The notes under the pieces were generated by a model that was not told where the DNA came from, did no database searches, and worked only from the letters and a program-made list of their open reading frames with translations. Shown one piece after another: positions 25,245 through 33,168 of a stretch of DNA of 64,000 bases. Position numbers and translations under genes: made by a program. The stretch comes from CAVYXK01 sp963708245 (GTDB lineage Bacteria > Pseudomonadota > Alphaproteobacteria > Acetobacterales > Acetobacteraceae), in assembly GCA_963708245.1 (NCBI GenBank), contig OY970201.1, positions 5,890,001-5,954,000 of the forward strand, read 5' to 3'. Position 1 is the stretch's first letter. Each line of letters opens with the position of its first letter.

Positions 25245-26447
25245 TTACTTCGCCGGATTCAGCTCTTTCCAAGGATCCTTGACCATCGGGATCGTCGAGA
25301 TTTCGACATTGGCGAGCTTCCCATCGACCTTTTCGACGCGACGGATATAGATATTCTGCACGATGTCCCGGGTGGCAGGGTCTATCGCGATCGGGCCGCG
25401 CGGGCTGTCCGGGTCTTTCCAGTTCTTGAAGAACGCCATCGCCTGATCCCCGGTGAAATTACCCTTGGTTGCTTTGATCATGTCAAAGATCATCGCCATC
25501 CCGTCCCAGCCATCGACCGAGAAGAAGTCGGGAATGGCTCGATCGCCGTATTCACGCTTCCAGGCCGCGAGAAAGGCGGCATTCGCCGGCCGTTGTCCGG
25601 CGACAGAATAAGTTCCAGCAGTAATCAAACCCAACGGCGTGTCGCCCATATTGGGCAATTCCTCGTCGGGCACCAGGTCTTGCGTGGAGGCGATCTTGAT
25701 TCCGGCTTGAGGAAGGCCAAGGTCGGTGATCGCCCGCATCATCGCCGTCGCCTGCGTACCCGCGGGCACGAAGATATACGCGACATCAGGTTTGGCGTCC
25801 TTGATGCGCTGCACGAACGGTGTGAAGTCGGGGTTGGCCGGCGGGAACCGGTCCGCGCCGACAATCTTGCCGCCGGCATCGGTGAAGGCCTTGGTGAAAC
25901 CCGCCTCGGCGTCATGACCGGCAATAAAGTCAGTGACTGCCGTGTAGGCCCGCTTCCACCCCTGCTCGGCCGCCCATTTGCCCATAGGATAGGCTTCCTG
26001 CCACAGGGTAAAGGTAACGCGCACGACATAAGGCGAGATCCGCGGGATCGCGACGCCGGCGCCCGCGTTGGTAATGACCAGCGGCACCTTCGCCTGTGCC
26101 GTGAGCGGTGCCACCGCGGCTGCAACCGGCGATAGAATGATGCCCGCCAGCAGCTGCACGTGATCGCGCGTGATCAACTCCTGCGCTAGCCTTTTGCCGA
26201 CCTCTGGATTGGACTGGTCGTCACGCCGCAAGAGCTCAACCTTGACGCCCGACGGGAGGTCCTTGCTGTGTTCCTTGACGTAGAGGTCGATGCCCTTTTG
26301 GGCTTCGTCGGTGGGTTCGGCGAGGAACCCGGTATAGCTGTTGATGAGCCCGATCTTGACGGTCTGCGCTGACAGCTTTGCGGGTGAAAAGGCGAACACC
26401 CCGGCGGCGAGCAACCCCGCCGTCGTAGTAAAAGCCGTACGTGACAT
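25245..26447 (-). CDS. Liv-type ABC transporter substrate-binding protein
   Basis: A 400-aa periplasmic binding protein: signal peptide (about 1-27, cut after KLSAQ), then a type I fold with VKIGLINSYTGFLAEPTDEA, VQLLAGIILSPVAAAVAPL and a long C-terminal lobe. It belongs to the broad LivJ/LivK-like group, whose ligands include amides, aromatic acids and amino acids. In a window rich in aromatic-acid genes the ligand could be aromatic, but the sequence does not decide this. It is the first gene of the liv operon. Confidence 0.9.
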   Translation of the reverse strand: MSRTAFTTTAGLLAAGVFAFSPAKLSAQTVKIGLINSYTGFLAEPTDEAQKGIDLYVKEHSKDLPSGVKVELLRRDDQSNPEVGKRLAQELITRDHVQLLAGIILSPVAAAVAPLTAQAKVPLVITNAGAGVAIPRISPYVVRVTFTLWQEAYPMGKWAAEQGWKRAYTAVTDFIAGHDAEAGFTKAFTDAGGKIVGADRFPPANPDFTPFVQRIKDAKPDVAYIFVPAGTQATAMMRAITDLGLPQAGIKIASTQDLVPDEELPNMGDTPLGLITAGTYSVAGQRPANAAFLAAWKREYGDRAIPDFFSVDGWDGMAMIFDMIKATKGNFTGDQAMAFFKNWKDPDSPRGPIAIDPATRDIVQNIYIRRVEKVDGKLANVEISTIPMVKDPWKELNPAK

Positions 26448-26601
26448 CCCACGCGCCTCCCCCTGGATTTGCCTCGCAGCCTATCACAGCGCGCATCGGG
26501 TTCCGCCATCCCGCAGCGGAACGATGGCCGGCCGGCGATACCGTGCCGAGCGGAACGAGTTCACACCATGGAGCGCCACGAAGAGGGTCGACCCAGCTCG
26601 G

Positions 26602-27675
26602 TCACCGCGCGCGGCGGACCGTGTAATCCGCGACATCGCGCAGCGCGCGACGGAACAGCGTGTCGGGGAAAGCACCCAGCGCCGTCTTCGCCTCCGCCGC
26701 GAAGGCGGCGGCGCGGTCCAGCGTGGTGTCGATCGCCCGGTGACACGCCATGAGGCACATCGCCTGACCCAGGTCTGCCTCGACCTGTTCGCCGCTACCG
26801 ATCGTCCGCTGCCAGAAGGAGCGATCCTCCGCGTTCCCGTGTTGATAGGCCACCAGCACAGGCAGGGTGATCTTCCCCTCGCGGAAATCGTCGCCCACCG
26901 TCTTGCCGAGAATTGCCTGGTCGGCGACGTAATCCAGCGCATCGTCCACAAGCTGGAAGGCGATGCCAAGATTGAGACCGAACGCGGCAAGCGCCTCCTC
27001 CTGCTCCCGCGGACGCCCGGCAACCACCGCGCCGACCTGGCAAGCGGCCTCGAACAGCGCCGCGGTCTTGCCCCGGATCACCTCGAAATACCGCAACTCG
27101 CAGGTGGTGAGGTCGTTCTGGGTGACCAGTTGCAGCACCTCGCCCTCGGCGATCGTGGCGGCCGCCCGCGAGAGAATGTCGAGCACGCGCAGCGATCCGT
27201 CCTCGACCATCAATTCGAAGGCTCGGGCGAACAGGAAATCGCCGACCAGCACCGAAGCTTTGTTGCCGAATACCGCGTTGGCCGAGGCAAGCCCCCGGCG
27301 CAGCAGGCTCTCATCCACCACATCGTCATGCAGCAGCGTGGCGGTATGGATGAATTCCACGCAGGCCGCCAAGCCGACGTGGCGGGCGCCCCCGGCCTCC
27401 GACGGATAGTCACACAGGCGCGCAGCCGCGAGAGTGAGCAACGGACGCAGCCGCTTGCCTCCTGCCGCCACGAGATGTGCTGCGAGCTGCGGGATCAGCG
27501 CCACCGGGCTCGCCATCCGCGCGACTATGGTGCGATTGCACGCGGCGAGATCGTCCTGCACCAGAGCCAGCAACGAGGAGAGGGCGTCCGGCTCGTCCGG
27601 CTCCCGGGACGGGGCAATGACGGAACCGGCCAACGGGTTCTCCCGGCTTGCATCTCTGACGATCACCGGCACCAT
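26602..27675 (-). CDS. Long-chain polyprenyl diphosphate synthase (ubiquinone side chain)
   Basis: The enzyme condenses isopentenyl diphosphate onto allylic diphosphates to make the ubiquinone tail. It has GGKRLRPLLTLAAARL, the first aspartate-rich motif LLHDDVVDE and the second in VDDALDYV, plus GKTVGDDFREGKITLP, the IspB pattern. From ATG 27675 it has 357 aa; a TTG 15 codons upstream is possible. Product length (octa- to decaprenyl) cannot be set by eye; ubiquinone-10 would be usual for this group of bacteria. It diverges from the DUF2007 and methyltransferase genes. Confidence 0.9.
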   Translation of the reverse strand: MVPVIVRDASRENPLAGSVIAPSREPDEPDALSSLLALVQDDLAACNRTIVARMASPVALIPQLAAHLVAAGGKRLRPLLTLAAARLCDYPSEAGGARHVGLAACVEFIHTATLLHDDVVDESLLRRGLASANAVFGNKASVLVGDFLFARAFELMVEDGSLRVLDILSRAAATIAEGEVLQLVTQNDLTTCELRYFEVIRGKTAALFEAACQVGAVVAGRPREQEEALAAFGLNLGIAFQLVDDALDYVADQAILGKTVGDDFREGKITLPVLVAYQHGNAEDRSFWQRTIGSGEQVEADLGQAMCLMACHRAIDTTLDRAAAFAAEAKTALGAFPDTLFRRALRDVADYTVRRAR

Positions 27676-27725
27676 ATCGGCGGCCCGAAAACCAGGGTCA
27701 AGGAACGCCCCAGTAGGCAAGGACC

Positions 27726-27941
27726 ATGCGCGACATGCGAGTCGTGGCGACTTCGAACGATCCGGTGAGGCTGTCCTTCCTGACCGTTCTGCTGATGGAT
27801 GCCGGGATCGACTCGCTGTTGCTCGACCAGCATGCGAGCGTCATGGAAGGCAGCATCACCGCGATCGAGCGGCGGCTGGTCGTCGCAGCCGCCGACGAGA
27901 GCCGGGCCCGACGCGTCCTGGTCGAGGCCGGCGAGCTCTGA
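27726..27941 (+). CDS. DUF2007 small protein
   Basis: A 71-aa protein matching the DUF2007 family (putative signal-transducing proteins): VVATSNDPVRLSFLTVLLMD, ITAIERRLVVAAADESRARR. It reads like a PII-like ferredoxin fold without membrane or metal motifs. ATG 27726 has AAGGA close upstream; ATG 27735 is an alternative. Its stop touches the GTG of the methyltransferase gene (TGAGTG), so the two are translated as a pair, as often seen for these families. Confidence 0.85.
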   Translation: MRDMRVVATSNDPVRLSFLTVLLMDAGIDSLLLDQHASVMEGSITAIERRLVVAAADESRARRVLVEAGEL

Positions 27942-28667
27942 GTGGAGACGAGCGAAGGCGGGCTACTGGGCGGGCGGGTGCGCTATGCCCAGCCGTGCCG
28001 CGGCTTCCGCAGCAGCATCGAGCCGGTCCTCCTCGCCGCTTCGGTGCCGGCGCGGAACGGCGAGCGTGTCCTCGAAGCCGGCAGCGGTGCCGGCGCCGCG
28101 CTGCTCTGCCTCGCAGAGCGGGTGCCGGGCATCACCGGCGTGGGCGTGGAGCGGGACGGCGAGCTGGTGGCACTGGCACGGCGCAACGCGGCGGCGAACG
28201 GTTTCCTCGGGCTGGAGTTCGTCTCTGCTGAGATTGCCGGTGCCGGCGCGCTCGGCGGCTTCGACCACGCCCTCGCCAATCCGCCTTACCACCCGACAAC
28301 CGGAACGGCATCCCCGGATCCGATGCGCCAAGCGGCGAAACAGGGCCCACCCGAACTGTTGGGCGAATGGGTGGGAGCCATGACAGCTTATCTGCACCGC
28401 CGGGCCACGCTGACACTGATCGTACTCGCTGCCGCCTTGCCGGCGGCCATCGCAGCCTTGGCGGCAGCCGACTGCCCGGCATCGGTGTTGCTTCCGCTTT
28501 GGCGGCACACCGGTGGTGCGGCAAAGCTTGCGTTGCTACGCGGCGTGAAGGGCGGCCGCGGCCCTTTCCGCCTGCTTGCCGGTCTAACTCTGCATTCCGC
28601 AAACGGCAGCTTTACGCCCGAGGCCGATGCCGTGCTGCGGGAAGGTGCGGGCCTCGACCTCGGATGA
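27942..28667 (+). CDS. TrmN6-like tRNA (adenine-N6)-methyltransferase
   Basis: A 241-aa SAM-dependent methyltransferase with motif I VLEAGSGAGAALLCLAERV and the amino-methyltransferase motif ANPPYHP, matching the TrmN6 (YfiC) group that modifies A37 of tRNA1(Val). After NPPY the sequence SPDPMRQAAKQG is also characteristic. It starts with GTG directly at the DUF2007 stop. The substrate is inferred from the family. Confidence 0.85.
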   Translation: METSEGGLLGGRVRYAQPCRGFRSSIEPVLLAASVPARNGERVLEAGSGAGAALLCLAERVPGITGVGVERDGELVALARRNAAANGFLGLEFVSAEIAGAGALGGFDHALANPPYHPTTGTASPDPMRQAAKQGPPELLGEWVGAMTAYLHRRATLTLIVLAAALPAAIAALAAADCPASVLLPLWRHTGGAAKLALLRGVKGGRGPFRLLAGLTLHSANGSFTPEADAVLREGAGLDLG

Positions 28668-28690
28668 CCCGTCCCAACCCTGCTGTCCGC

Positions 28691-28972
28691 TCAGCCTTCG
28701 CTGCTGTTCGGATGCCGCAAATGCCACAGCCGCTCGTGCGCCGCGACAAGGCTTTCCATATTGCGCCGCCGGGTTCCGTCGGGGGTCAAAGGACGGCGAG
28801 TTAGCATCATCTCGAGCACATGCAAAAGTTGTTCCGACACCTCCAGGTCGCCCTGATCGCAGGCATGATGAAACGCGATCAGAATTTTGTCCGACAGGCG
28901 GCGGCTGTAGCGCGGTGCTGCGGTCAGGCTGCCCGCGCTCTCGCGAACGATTTCTGCTTCTGTCTGACTCAC
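28691..28972 (-). CDS. Conserved small hypothetical protein
   Basis: A 93-aa helical protein starting from GTG 28972, with RLSDKILIAFHHACDQGDLE, EQLLHVLEMMLTR and a basic/polar C-terminus. It resembles small uncharacterised alphaproteobacterial proteins near nrdB or tRNA-modification genes, but I cannot name a domain. It ends 23 bp from the convergent methyltransferase gene and lies 139 bp downstream of the nrdB stop on the same strand. Confidence 0.7.
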   Translation of the reverse strand: MSQTEAEIVRESAGSLTAAPRYSRRLSDKILIAFHHACDQGDLEVSEQLLHVLEMMLTRRPLTPDGTRRRNMESLVAAHERLWHLRHPNSSEG

Positions 28973-29111
28973 AACGCCCCCCTCACGCCCGTGTGTAGCG
29001 TCTCGATTAGCTCACCGGCATCCTACTTTGCGACGGTCAGGATCACTAGTGCGTCATTGCCACGCTATTCAGGCGTTATTTCCGCCCGGACACCCCAATT
29101 TTTATCGATCT

Positions 29112-30197
29112 TCAGATTATCCGGGCATTGGCGCGGTCTCCAAACACCGTCCCAGCCGGAGCGGCCGCAATCGGCTCCAACTCAACGACGGCGGGATCGC
29201 CGAACGCCTCTTCCCAGGTGCCGGTGGTCGAGGCCCGGCTATACTCGGTAGCGCGGTTTTCGAAAAAATTGGTGTGTTCGACGGCATTTAGCATCTCATC
29301 CAGCCAAGTCAGCGGATTGCGGGCCAGGTGATAGAGCGGATTCAGCCCGAGCTGGACCAGCCGCCGGTCGGCGATATAGCGAATATATTCCTTTACCTCC
29401 CGCGCGGTCAGCCCTTCGATCGGGCCTTGCTCGAACGCCAGGTCGATGAACGCATCCTCGTGCTCCGTGATGGTGGCGCAGGTGACATAGACCTCCCGCT
29501 TCAGCTCCTCGGTCCAGATTTCCGGATTCTCAGCGATGAAGGTGCGAAACAGCCGGATCACCGACAGACAATGCAAGGTCTCATCGCGCACCGACCACGA
29601 GATGATCTGGCCCATACCCTTCATTTTCCCAAAGCGCGGGAAGTTCAGCAGGATCGCGAATGAGGCAAAAAGCTGCAATCCCTCGGTGAAGGCGCCGAAC
29701 GCGGCCAGCGTCTTGGCAATCTCCGGCCAACTCTCGACCGAGAAGCTCTGCATGTAATCGTACTTGTCCTTCATCTCCTTGTATTTGAGGAAAGCCTGAT
29801 ACTCCACCTCCGGCATGCCGATCGTATCCAGTAGATGACTGTATGCGGCAATGTGGATTGTTTCGGTATTGGAGAAGGCCGACAGCATCATAAGCACCTC
29901 GGTCGGCTTGAACACACGACTGTAGTGCTTCATGTAACAGTTATTAACCTCGACGTCGGCTTGAGTGAAGAATTTGAATATCTGGGTCAACAAGTTGCGC
30001 TCAGCGGCGGTGAGATTGCGGTGCCAATCCTTGACGTCGTCGGCGAGCGGCACCTCCTCGGGCAGCCAATGAACGCGCTGCTGCGTGAGCCATGCCTCAT
30101 AGGCCCACGGATACCGGAACGGCTTGTAAACCGGATTTTCCGCCAATAAGTCGAGGACCGGCGTATGCTGCTGGGCTCCTGGTGGCGATGTGTCCAT
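29112..30197 (-). CDS. nrdB: Class Ia ribonucleotide reductase beta subunit
   Basis: NrdB makes the tyrosyl radical that drives deoxynucleotide synthesis with NrdA. From ATG 30197 (361 aa) the di-iron ligands are visible: Asp81 in TQADVEV, Glu112 and His115 in TETIHIAAY, Glu172 in FTEGL, and Glu206 and His209 in VRDETLHC. The radical tyrosine is Tyr119. The C-terminus is the flexible tail that binds NrdA. An in-frame start upstream (30380) would add a non-conserved leader. No nrdA gene is next to it, so the two subunits are unlinked here. Confidence 0.94.
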   Translation of the reverse strand: MDTSPPGAQQHTPVLDLLAENPVYKPFRYPWAYEAWLTQQRVHWLPEEVPLADDVKDWHRNLTAAERNLLTQIFKFFTQADVEVNNCYMKHYSRVFKPTEVLMMLSAFSNTETIHIAAYSHLLDTIGMPEVEYQAFLKYKEMKDKYDYMQSFSVESWPEIAKTLAAFGAFTEGLQLFASFAILLNFPRFGKMKGMGQIISWSVRDETLHCLSVIRLFRTFIAENPEIWTEELKREVYVTCATITEHEDAFIDLAFEQGPIEGLTAREVKEYIRYIADRRLVQLGLNPLYHLARNPLTWLDEMLNAVEHTNFFENRATEYSRASTTGTWEEAFGDPAVVELEPIAAAPAGTVFGDRANARII

Positions 30198-30564
30198 AGG
30201 AAATGGTCCGTCCCGAGGGTCACAGCCTGAGCCGAATCCGCGCAGGCCGAAGGCGCTCACTAGCGTGCTAGGGCTGTCGACGCAAGATAAAGTGGGAATC
30301 CCACGCGATTCCTTCAACATCTGGGACTCCGGCGGGGGGTGGAGCGGCGTCCAGCCTTGCAGGCCTCGAGGAGGGCGCACGGTCCAGGAACAGTCGTTTG
30401 GTCTGCAAAACTAGATTTTCAGCCGCCACTCGCTATAGAGCGACCCGCTATTAACTTTTCATTCAAAGTAGCCGCAGTTGGCAGCTTCGATCTTATCTTG
30501 ACTCAAGACCAATAATTCCGTTTCACTGGCTACTCCGCATCCGGTCTGGGAGTCACTCCGGAAC
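30198..30564. other. Intergenic region between divergent nrdB and PTPS-like genes
   Basis: This 367-bp gap must hold promoters for both divergent genes. It is AT-richer from about 30410 to 30520. I looked for NrdR boxes and found none that convinced me. There is a short inverted repeat CTAGC-GT-GCTAG near 30263-30274. No small gene or RNA could be supported. Confidence 0.4.
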
Positions 30565-30984
30565 ATGATAACAGAGACGTTCAAGGAGTTCACATTCGAG
30601 GCCGCGCATCAAATACCTCCGCACTCCGGATTGCACGGCCATTCCTTCAAGGTTGTGGTGTTCCTGCAAGGAGAGCCCGATCCTGTTTTCGGTTGGTCGC
30701 ACAATTTGTATGAAGTCGAGACGGCCATCGAACAGGTCAAGAGCCAGCTCGACCACAAGTACCTGAACGCCATTCATGGACTGGAAGTGCCGTCGCTCGA
30801 GAATGTCGCCCGCTGGATTTGGCAGGAGCTCGATACCAGGCTTGCCGGGGTGGATCGGGTGGTGGTCAGCCGCGGCTTCGAGGGCAGTGTCGAAGGTTGC
30901 ACATGCTCGCGCAGACACTCCGCGCAAATCCGATCCCATACCGAGCGGCCTGTAGCGGCACATTCGCCGGCAGCGCAGCCGTGA
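30565..30984 (+). CDS. 6-pyruvoyl-tetrahydropterin synthase/QueD-like protein with altered active site
   Basis: A 139-aa T-fold protein of the PTPS/QueD family. Zinc ligands are visible as His15 in FEAAHQIP and His24/His26 in GLHGHS, and the Asp-His pair in LDHKYLN (63-64) is kept. But the catalytic cysteine normally before LHGHS is missing (the loop reads QIPPHSGLHGHS, shorter than in QueD). The usual glutamate of the late KET motif is also absent (VVVSRGFEGSVEGCTC). The reaction is therefore uncertain: it may not be classic queuosine-pathway QueD. It overlaps folE by 4 bp, so the two enzymes probably act in sequence on dihydroneopterin triphosphate. Confidence 0.8.
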   Translation: MITETFKEFTFEAAHQIPPHSGLHGHSFKVVVFLQGEPDPVFGWSHNLYEVETAIEQVKSQLDHKYLNAIHGLEVPSLENVARWIWQELDTRLAGVDRVVVSRGFEGSVEGCTCSRRHSAQIRSHTERPVAAHSPAAQP

Positions 30985-31649
30985 GCGTCAATGTCCACCG
31001 GTTGCGCCCGTCGGGTAAAGCCAACCAGTCGGTCGATGGCGCGCTGAGTTTGGCGGAGCGGATGGTGATGATCAACTCGGCCGAGACCAAGCTCGCCGAG
31101 TTGTTCGACGTCCTGCAGATCGATCACCGCAACGACCATCTCACGCGCGACACGCCGCGCCGCGTGGCCCGTATGTTTGTCGAGGAAATCATGCAGGGCC
31201 GCTACTGTGACCCGCCCGAGCTGACCGATTTCGACAATGTCGAGGCATTCGACCAGTTGATCGTCACCGGCCCGATCGAGATCCGCTCGACTTGTGCCCA
31301 CCACCTCATGCCAATCTACGGAGATGCCTACATTGGCGTGCTACCCTCGGTTGACGGGCGTATCATCGGTCTCTCCAAATACGATCGAGTGGTGCATCAT
31401 TTCGCCGCCCGGCTGCAAATCCAGGAAGAGCTGGTCAAGCAGATCGGCCAGTTCATCATGGACCGGACCGCACCGCGGGGAGTGGCGGTCCGGATCAGCG
31501 CAGTCCACATGTGCAAGACTCATCGCGGTGTCCGTGCCAGCCATCGTAGCCGAACCGTGACCAGCGCGTATTTCGGCGCGATTGCCGACAATGAAGACTG
31601 TAAGCGGGAGTTCCTGCAGGAGTGTCTGGGACTTCAGCGAGGCGGCTAA
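30981..31649 (+). CDS. folE: GTP cyclohydrolase I
   Basis: FolE converts GTP to dihydroneopterin triphosphate. From GTG 30981, overlapping the previous stop, it has 222 aa. Zinc ligands are Cys105 and His108 in STCAHHLMP and Cys178 in AVHMCKTHRGV. The usual CEHH reads CAHH, a variant that occurs in the family. GRIIGLSKYDRVVHHFAARL and a C-terminal TSAYFGAIADNEDCKREFL are typical. Coupling with the PTPS-like gene suggests a dedicated pterin or deazapurine branch rather than general folate synthesis. Confidence 0.92.
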   Translation: MSVNVHRLRPSGKANQSVDGALSLAERMVMINSAETKLAELFDVLQIDHRNDHLTRDTPRRVARMFVEEIMQGRYCDPPELTDFDNVEAFDQLIVTGPIEIRSTCAHHLMPIYGDAYIGVLPSVDGRIIGLSKYDRVVHHFAARLQIQEELVKQIGQFIMDRTAPRGVAVRISAVHMCKTHRGVRASHRSRTVTSAYFGAIADNEDCKREFLQECLGLQRGG

Positions 31650-32574
31650 TCCGGGTGCCGGCTGCCGCCCAGCCGCCCGCTGCGGCGCTCGAGCGGCTGA
31701 CGCTCGGGATGACGCTGGCTTTGCTCGCGTACTCCCTGCTGGCGATGCAGGACGCCACGGTGAAATGGTTGGTCGCCACGGTGCCGGTATGGCAGGTCCT
31801 GTTCCTGCGCAGCGGCATCGTGATGGCCGGATGCCTTGCGGCCGGCGACGCGAGTTGGTCCGTCAGGCGGCGCAGACCCCGATCATGGGTCTTTTGCTCT
31901 GTCGCGGCGCTGTCACGCTGGCAGCTTGGTTCTGCTATTTCACCGCCGCCCGTTTCCTGCCACTGGCGCAGCTCATTACCCTATATTTCACGGCCCCGGT
32001 GATCGTGGCCTTGCTGGCCGTACCGTTGCTCAAGGAGACAGTGGGGCGGTCCCGTTGGGCGGCAGTCCTCGTCGGCTTCACGGGTGCCGTCGCGGCAGCC
32101 GATCCTGTAGGGCTCGTGCTGTCGCCCGCAGCGGTGCTGGTCCTGCTAGCTGCTGCGCTGTGGGCGGTCGGGGTAATCCTGACGCGGCTAATCGCTCGCC
32201 ATGAGCCCTCACTTGTGCAGATGCTTTACAACAATGCATTTTTCCTGGTTGCGACCGGACTCGCCTCGGCGCTCGCCTGGCATCGGCCGAGCGGGGCGGA
32301 GCTGTGGTTGATGCTGCAGGTCGGCCTGCTCGGCGGGCTAGGCCAATTTTGCCTGTTCGAGGCGGCGCGTCGCGCTCCCGCCTCGGTAACTGCTCCGCTG
32401 GAATATGGCGCCCTGATTTGGGCTTTCACACTTGGTTTCGTGGTCTGGGGCGATATTCCTCGCCCACCGGTGTTCATCGGTGCCGTCCTGATATTGGGCG
32501 CCGGGGTCATGCTAATCATCGCCGAACGGCACGGGGGCTGGCAGGGCAGATCACGACTCGGCGCGGCCCGATAG
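31622..32574 (+). pseudogene. EamA/DMT-family transporter, frameshifted
   Basis: Two frames together make one drug/metabolite transporter of about 317 residues. The first frame, from GTG 31622, gives LALLAYSLLAMQDATVKWLV and VWQVLFLRSGIVMAGCLAAG. Near 31843-31850 the family-like sequence moves to another frame and continues ELVRQAAQTPIMGLLLCRGA, TLAAWFCYFTAARFLPLAQL and eight more membrane helices to 32574. A one-base indel explains it. The start overlaps the folE 3' end by 28 bp. Either a real pseudogene or a sequencing error; the helices downstream are well preserved, so the damage is recent. Confidence 0.75.
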
Positions 32575-32647
32575 CGCAGAGCGGCAAGTCACGCCGTGTT
32601 AACTTTACCTGCCGATCCTACGGGATCGACGGTAAATAGGAGTTGCA

Positions 32648-33166
32648 ATGCGACTGACCCGGCGTACCCTTGCACGCGGAATGGTCATGCTGGCTGCCGG
32701 CGGGCTGCCACCGCCGTCCTGGGCCGAGGATCTGCCGCCGCCCACTGGCAAGGTGATTCTGACCATCACCGGCGCGGTCACCCGCCACAACCGCGGCTCG
32801 GATGCCGTGTTCGACCGGCCGATGCTCGAGGCCATGGGATGGAGCTCGTTCGAGACGCGGTGTCCTTGGTACAACGGGCCGACGCAGTTCGCCGGCGTGC
32901 TGATGCGAACGCTGCTGCAGAAGGTTGGCGCGTCCGGGCAGACGCTTGTGGTCACCGCGATCAACGATTACACAACGCAGATTCCGTTGGCCGACTTCTC
33001 ACGATACAACGTGCTGCTGGCGCTGAAGCGAGACGGGAACTATATGCCGGTCAGTGATAAGGGACCACTGTTCATCGTTTATCCCTATGACAGCGATCCC
33101 GAGTTGCGGCGCCAGACCTACTACAGCCGCTCGGCCTGGCAGGTCTCGGGGATGCAGGTCATCTGA
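32648..33166 (+). CDS. Exported SUOX-type molybdopterin-domain protein, partner of GGDEF-EAL gene
   Basis: A 172-aa protein with a signal peptide that contains two arginines (TRRTLARGMVMLAAGGLPPP). The mature domain resembles the oxidoreductase molybdopterin-binding (sulfite oxidase-like) fold: KVILTITGAVTRHNRGSDAV, WYNGPTQFAGVLMRTLLQKV, GPLFIVYPYDSDPELRR. It is much shorter than catalytic members and lacks an obvious cysteine ligand pattern, so it may be a binding or sensory module rather than an enzyme. It ends two bases before the membrane GGDEF-EAL gene, so the two are almost certainly co-expressed and may signal together across the membrane (inference). Confidence 0.8.
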   Translation: MRLTRRTLARGMVMLAAGGLPPPSWAEDLPPPTGKVILTITGAVTRHNRGSDAVFDRPMLEAMGWSSFETRCPWYNGPTQFAGVLMRTLLQKVGASGQTLVVTAINDYTTQIPLADFSRYNVLLALKRDGNYMPVSDKGPLFIVYPYDSDPELRRQTYYSRSAWQVSGMQVI

Positions 33167-33168
33167 CA

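Noticed and set aside
30198..30564. NrdR box or riboswitch upstream of nrdB/PTPS-like genes
   Set aside because: No sequence close to the NrdR consensus and no convincing conserved riboswitch fold by eye.
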